A DNA stretch of 64,000 nucleotides from Chinchilla lanigera (lineage: Eukaryota; Chordata; Mammalia; Rodentia; Chinchillidae). The notes beneath the pieces are model-generated. The model was not told the origin of the DNA and did no database searches. It saw only the letters and a program-made list of their open reading frames with translations. The stretch covers positions 8,869,917 to 8,933,916 of the forward strand of contig NW_004955418.1 in the NCBI RefSeq assembly GCF_000276665.1, given 5' to 3'. The position numbers and the translations under genes were made by a program. This document shows positions 60,599 to 64,000 of the stretch, one piece after another; position 1 is the first letter of the stretch; every line of letters begins with the position of its first letter.

Positions 60599-61000
60599 GT
60601 TATAGTTTATATCTAGATGCCCCTTAAACCTCAGAAAGTCATGAGGAGCAGGCTTTTTTTTTTGGAGGTGGCTGACTGTAGAGTGTATGACTGATTCATA
60701 GTGCAATGCTGGGATTAAGGGTCAGTGATTGCTGAGTCAGTTCATTGATTGGATTTACACTGCCCCAATCACAGTAGACTGGATACAATATGAGGGACAA
60801 AAGGAGGTTTATCTCACTCTCTCTTGCTTCCTTTGGTGTCTTCAGCCACCATAAACTGTTGCCCCTCTGCAATGTGCCACTCTGCCTTGGAACCAGCCAA
60901 TTTTGGACTAAAACCTCTACAGGATTGGAATTAAACCTTTTGTTCTTTAACTATGGTTGTTGGATGTTTGGTCTCAGTGATGAGAAAAATTACTAACACA
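60599..61000 (+). mobile_element. MaLR (MT/ORR1-like) 3' LTR, sense
   Basis: It starts TGTTATAGTTTATATCTAGA. It contains CACTCTGCCTTGGAACCAGC, ATTTTGGACTAAAACCTCTA and ATTGGAATTAAACCTTTTGT, parallel to the 5' LTR, and ends AAAAATTACTAACACA. The two LTRs are clearly different at many positions (375 against 402 bp), so the insertion is old or the pair is mosaic. Confidence 0.8.
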
Positions 61001-61401
61001 TCTTGCAAACATAGTATTAAGTGAAATAAATGAGACAAAGAAGATGAAATATCATATGATCTCTTTCATTTGGTTAAACTAAAGTAAAAATAAAGAGTGA
61101 AATGAAAATTTGATAAAAGGAACCAGAGAGATACATCTTTTGCAAATGGGAAAAGGTCCAAGAGACCAAAGGTGAGGGGATAGAAGATGAGGACTGAATA
61201 GAAAATGGTTTATGGTGGGTCAGTACATGCAGCAATTGTCCACGATGAATGTAATCAGTGTATGTGACAAAGATGAACTTAAAGTATAAAAATAATAATG
61301 AAAATGGGGAAAGAGGAGTAAAGCCACAGGGAGGGAGATAGACAGGGAGGAGATGGATAGCAAAAAACAATCAGGATATGTAAAGTATAGTACATACTTC
61401 C
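61001..61401 (+). mobile_element. L1 ORF2 end and 3' UTR, sense
   Basis: AACATAGTATTAAGTGAAAT, GAAATATCATATGATCTCTT and TCATTTGG match the end of ORF2. A purine-rich 3' UTR follows (GAAAATGGGGAAAGAGGAG, GGGAGGGAGATAGACAGGGA) with TCCACGATGAATGTAATCAG. It is the sense-strand counterpart of the 36170 and 52210 elements. The 98 and 75-codon minus frames are artefacts of the purine tract. Confidence 0.8.
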
Positions 61402-61760
61402 TGTTATGGCTTATATGTAGTTGCCCTCCAAAGCCCCTTATGCTCATGTGTGGGGCTTTTCAGAAGGGACTGGATCCAGAGTATGTGATACTGGGATTAA
61501 GTGTGTGTGATAATGAAAGAGGTTAGCATAGTTTTGAGTATGGATAAGGGAAGCCCCATCCCAGTTGTGGGTAGCACCATCAATAGGGTGTTGCACTGTG
61601 CCATGCCACCCTGCCTTGGAGTCAGGGTTATGAACTGGTGTTGAATTGAAACCCCCACCAACTCTGGGATAAATAACTGTGGGATAAATAAACCTTTTCT
61701 TCCCTAATGTTGAATGTCTGGTATTTTGTCCCAAAGAATAGAGAAAAGTAACCAAGATAA
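61402..61760 (+). mobile_element. MaLR solo LTR, sense
   Basis: It starts TGTTATGGCTTATATGTAGT. It contains CCACCCTGCCTTGGAGTCAG and ATAAATAAACCTTTTCTTCC and ends AGTAACCAAGATA. The stretch TGGGATAAATAACTGTGGGATAAA shows a short tandem duplication near the polyadenylation signal. The 125-codon minus frame across it is chance. Confidence 0.8.
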
Positions 61761-62839
61761 TCAGGTACTTAATAGAAGAAAATCTGAAGAATATTTTGTT
61801 TAACAATACATAATAAAGCAAGCTAGAAACTATAGAGTTCCCAGGTACTGCCCCTTGACCTGCAAGTAAGGAATTAAAACACTTTTTAATGAGTTGATAT
61901 GTCTTTATCTGATGAGTGAAAATGTTCTTTTGCCTCTCTTTTGCATAAATGTGGTCAGCAAGGGTCTATGGGCTTTGCTTGCTAATTTGCTTAGGGGACC
62001 TTTTCGGAGAAAGTAGGAACCAACTGACATCCATCACCAGAGGGAATGGAGACTCTAAGACCACCTGCTACTTACTTTGACACGTCAATGCCAACCTTTC
62101 GGGAAGTGTCTAAGCCACAGGGGGTAATGACCAGGTATGTTGGCATATTTTGCCACTTCATTTCTGTGTTTGATTTGAATAAAGTGCAAGTAGGTTATTT
62201 TAGGAATTTTTTAGTTTTTGCTGAGTGTATTTCTAACATTATGTTTCACTACTTATTTTCAAAGGAAAGTTTTCAAAAATGGCTTCAGTGGAGAACAATA
62301 TTGAGAAAACGCAGGTTTTGTTGCAACTGTTAGAATTTTGCTTTGAAAGAGTAACTGTAATTCTTTCTTTTATTTTTATATCTATGATAACATTTATCAC
62401 ATAATATTCTAATGATTTGTCTCTATCATTTAACTTAAATTCAAGTCCTTAAATTACAGCGCTATTACCTTTTATATTTGCTGTAGAATAACCTAGAAAC
62501 ATATCATGGACAGAATATACAAACCTCATGGAAGAAAGGAAAATTAGACACGCCATATAAATCAGTTTCTATTGAAGACTCTTAGTCCATTAATAGAGAT
62601 GTTGTTCTATAATTGCATAATAATAAAAAAGACTGACATCCAAATAAAATGAAATTAGAAAGACAAAAATATGATGTAGTGTTTATAACAAAATTAAGAA
62701 GCTGGTATGTTTCTAAAAACACCATGCAAATTTAAATATAAATCTTTCTAATATTTCTCTGACAATTATGTTTTTAAGTAAACCTTCCTTTTAATCCCCT
62801 TTACACCTACCTGCCACACTCCATCTCTAGATACACTTT
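61761..62839. other. unassigned DNA
   Basis: Nothing is recognised. The 95-codon frame at 62046-62333 lacks a known domain. Confidence 0.45.
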
Positions 62840-62844
62840 TCCCA

Positions 62845-63060
62845 TTTTTATTATTTTTATTGTTATTGTTAGTTCATGTTTACAGCATAAAAGTTTTACA
62901 TTCTCTGTGGTTATAAGGTTACTGTACATTGCATTTCCTAATTCTTTATTCCCCTTCCATTGCCCCCTCTCTGAGTCCACTGAACTCCTTCCCTTTTGCA
63001 AAAGATCTATCCCTTTTTTCTTACTTTTCAGCCTTTATTTTCTCTCTGTCCTTTACCTTG
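62845..63060 (-). mobile_element. L1 3' UTR fragment, antisense
   Basis: TTAGTTCATGTTTACAGCAT, CCATTGCCCCCTCTCTGAGT and TTTGCAAAAGATCTATCCC follow the pattern of the antisense 3' UTR at 23740-23990. Confidence 0.65.
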
Positions 63061-63579
63061 CAAACAAGCGCCTATTCTGAAAAATCACTGTAAACTTCAC
63101 GTACAACAAACATGTACTAATAATATGAAAACAATTAAATACTCTTTGTTTGACATAAGTGCTTAATAATAAGTGCAAATCAAGTCAAGTAGGACTCTAC
63201 TTTTCAGGTTGAACAAAATTATTCAAGTACATGCTTGCCCGGGTAACAAGGCTGGATAAGAATGGACAAGAATCTCCCCTGGTTGTATTCCAGTGCTATA
63301 TATTGCATCTACTTATTGAAAAACTGCAGTTGTAAACTAACTTTACTTTCCCTGTACTCTAATGATAAGAACAGTTCCTATGAGGTCCCAAATCCTAATG
63401 TCATCAAATTTCTCCTTTTGAAGTCAAGCCTGCCATAAGCTGGTAAATCTGATAGGAGGAGGAACATATAGGCCCAGTGTCATCATTTTTGTTCTGTGTC
63501 TGTTGTGATTTTGGGAAGAATGGCTTAAAGAGAATGGCAAAGTGAGAAGAAGGTGAAAGCAGAAAGGTCTGCTTTGATC
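63061..63579. other. unassigned DNA
   Basis: Nothing is recognised. Confidence 0.4.
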
Positions 63580-63948
63580 GGTAGTTTAGTCACTTTCTTA
63601 TGACTGAGACACAGTACCCACAGCTACAATTAAGCGGGAGTTGTTTATGTAGGGTCATGGTTGCAGGCCATGGTCCACTGGCTTCAAGGCTAGAAAGGCC
63701 AGGCAGAAGTTCATGGCAGAGGAAAGATGGTGTCATGGTGGTCAGGAAGCAGAGGAAAAGGAAGATAGCCCTCTCCAGAGGATACCGCCAGTGATCCATG
63801 TCTTCTAACCAAACCCTACTCCCAGAGAGCAACTTCCAAAGAGCAGCTCAGTGATCGCACAACAGTCATCCAATCACCTTCCCAAAGCGCCACCTAAGGG
63901 TGCGTCAGGCCTTGGGGGGATGATCTAAACTGTTGATGTCTTGTAACA
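63580..63948 (-). mobile_element. MT/ORR1-like MaLR LTR, antisense
   Basis: GTCACTTTCTTATGACTGAG, ACACAGTACCCACAGCTACA, GTTTATGTAGGGTCATGGTT and CATCCAATCACCTTCCCAAA follow the antisense LTR pattern, ending GATGTCTTGTAACA. The 80-codon (minus) and 64-codon (plus) frames inside it are chance. Confidence 0.75.
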
Positions 63949-64000
63949 GATGCTTATAACTTCTTCTTATTTTTTTTCTCATGGGGCACATTATTCTCGG

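Noticed and set aside
61444..61821. 125-codon minus-strand frame
   Set aside because: It runs antisense through a MaLR LTR.
1..64000. A new gene system or operon-like cluster
   Set aside because: No set of adjacent frames has coding character; the window is explained by retrotransposons, simple repeats and unassigned AT-rich DNA.

Overview
The window is gene-poor nuclear DNA from a placental mammal, almost certainly a rodent. It is AT-rich, has no long open reading frame, and carries layered retrotransposons. The rodent call rests on three things. First, there is a family of Ala-tRNA-derived ID-type SINEs (core GGGGCTGGGGATTTAGCTC, B box GAGTTCGATTCC). Second, there are monomeric 7SL-derived B1-like SINEs. 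Third, there are MT/ORR1-like MaLR LTRs. The SINE consensus does not look murine, so a squirrel-, beaver- or kangaroo-rat-like lineage is a guess, not a demonstrated identification. I found no supported host protein-coding exon, RNA gene, CRISPR array or bacterial-type feature. The reading frames that exist are chance frames, repeat-derived frames or frames across an assembly gap.

Layout: 1-115 is an L1 3' fragment. 116-6850 is mostly unassigned AT-rich DNA with a long GAAA microsatellite at 2309-2519. 6855-18440 holds ancient ERVL/MaLR LTRs (MLT2-like and MLT1-like), a B1, fragments of one or more very old L1s and an MT-like LTR. 18900-25410 holds an old ID copy, L1 3' ends, an L2 piece, a B1, an L1 with an inverted 5' segment and an old L1 ORF2 fragment. 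25809-27790 looks like a MaLR element with internal region, in minus orientation. 28205-29745 is an antisense L1 ORF2 fragment with a SINE nested in it. 33725-35881 is the 3' part of a decayed class I (gammaretrovirus-like) endogenous retrovirus: integrase C-terminus, env and a 3' LTR. 36170-37075 is an L1 3' end, then a SINE cut by a 386-base run of N. 37100-55470 is unassigned DNA with seven ID-type or ID-derived SINEs, an old L1 5' half and tandemly repeated L1 3' UTRs. 55475-58075 is the largest L1 block (antisense, with a B1 inserted). 58760-61000 is a sense-strand MaLR element with two LTRs, followed by an L1 3' end, a solo LTR (61402-61760), another L1 3' end and a last antisense LTR (63580-63948).

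Nothing here works together as a pathway. The most informative large-scale signal is orientation: about a dozen L1 pieces and seven LTR elements lie on the minus strand, against few on the plus strand. This would fit an intron of a plus-strand gene, although no exon is visible. I did not find a new biological system. The observations worth a second look concern retrotransposon structure: 5' inversion, nested insertions, repeat expansion in L1 3' UTRs, the env remnant and a gap whose size does not fit its flanks. All family assignments were made by eye from remembered consensus features and within-window comparison; no database search was run.
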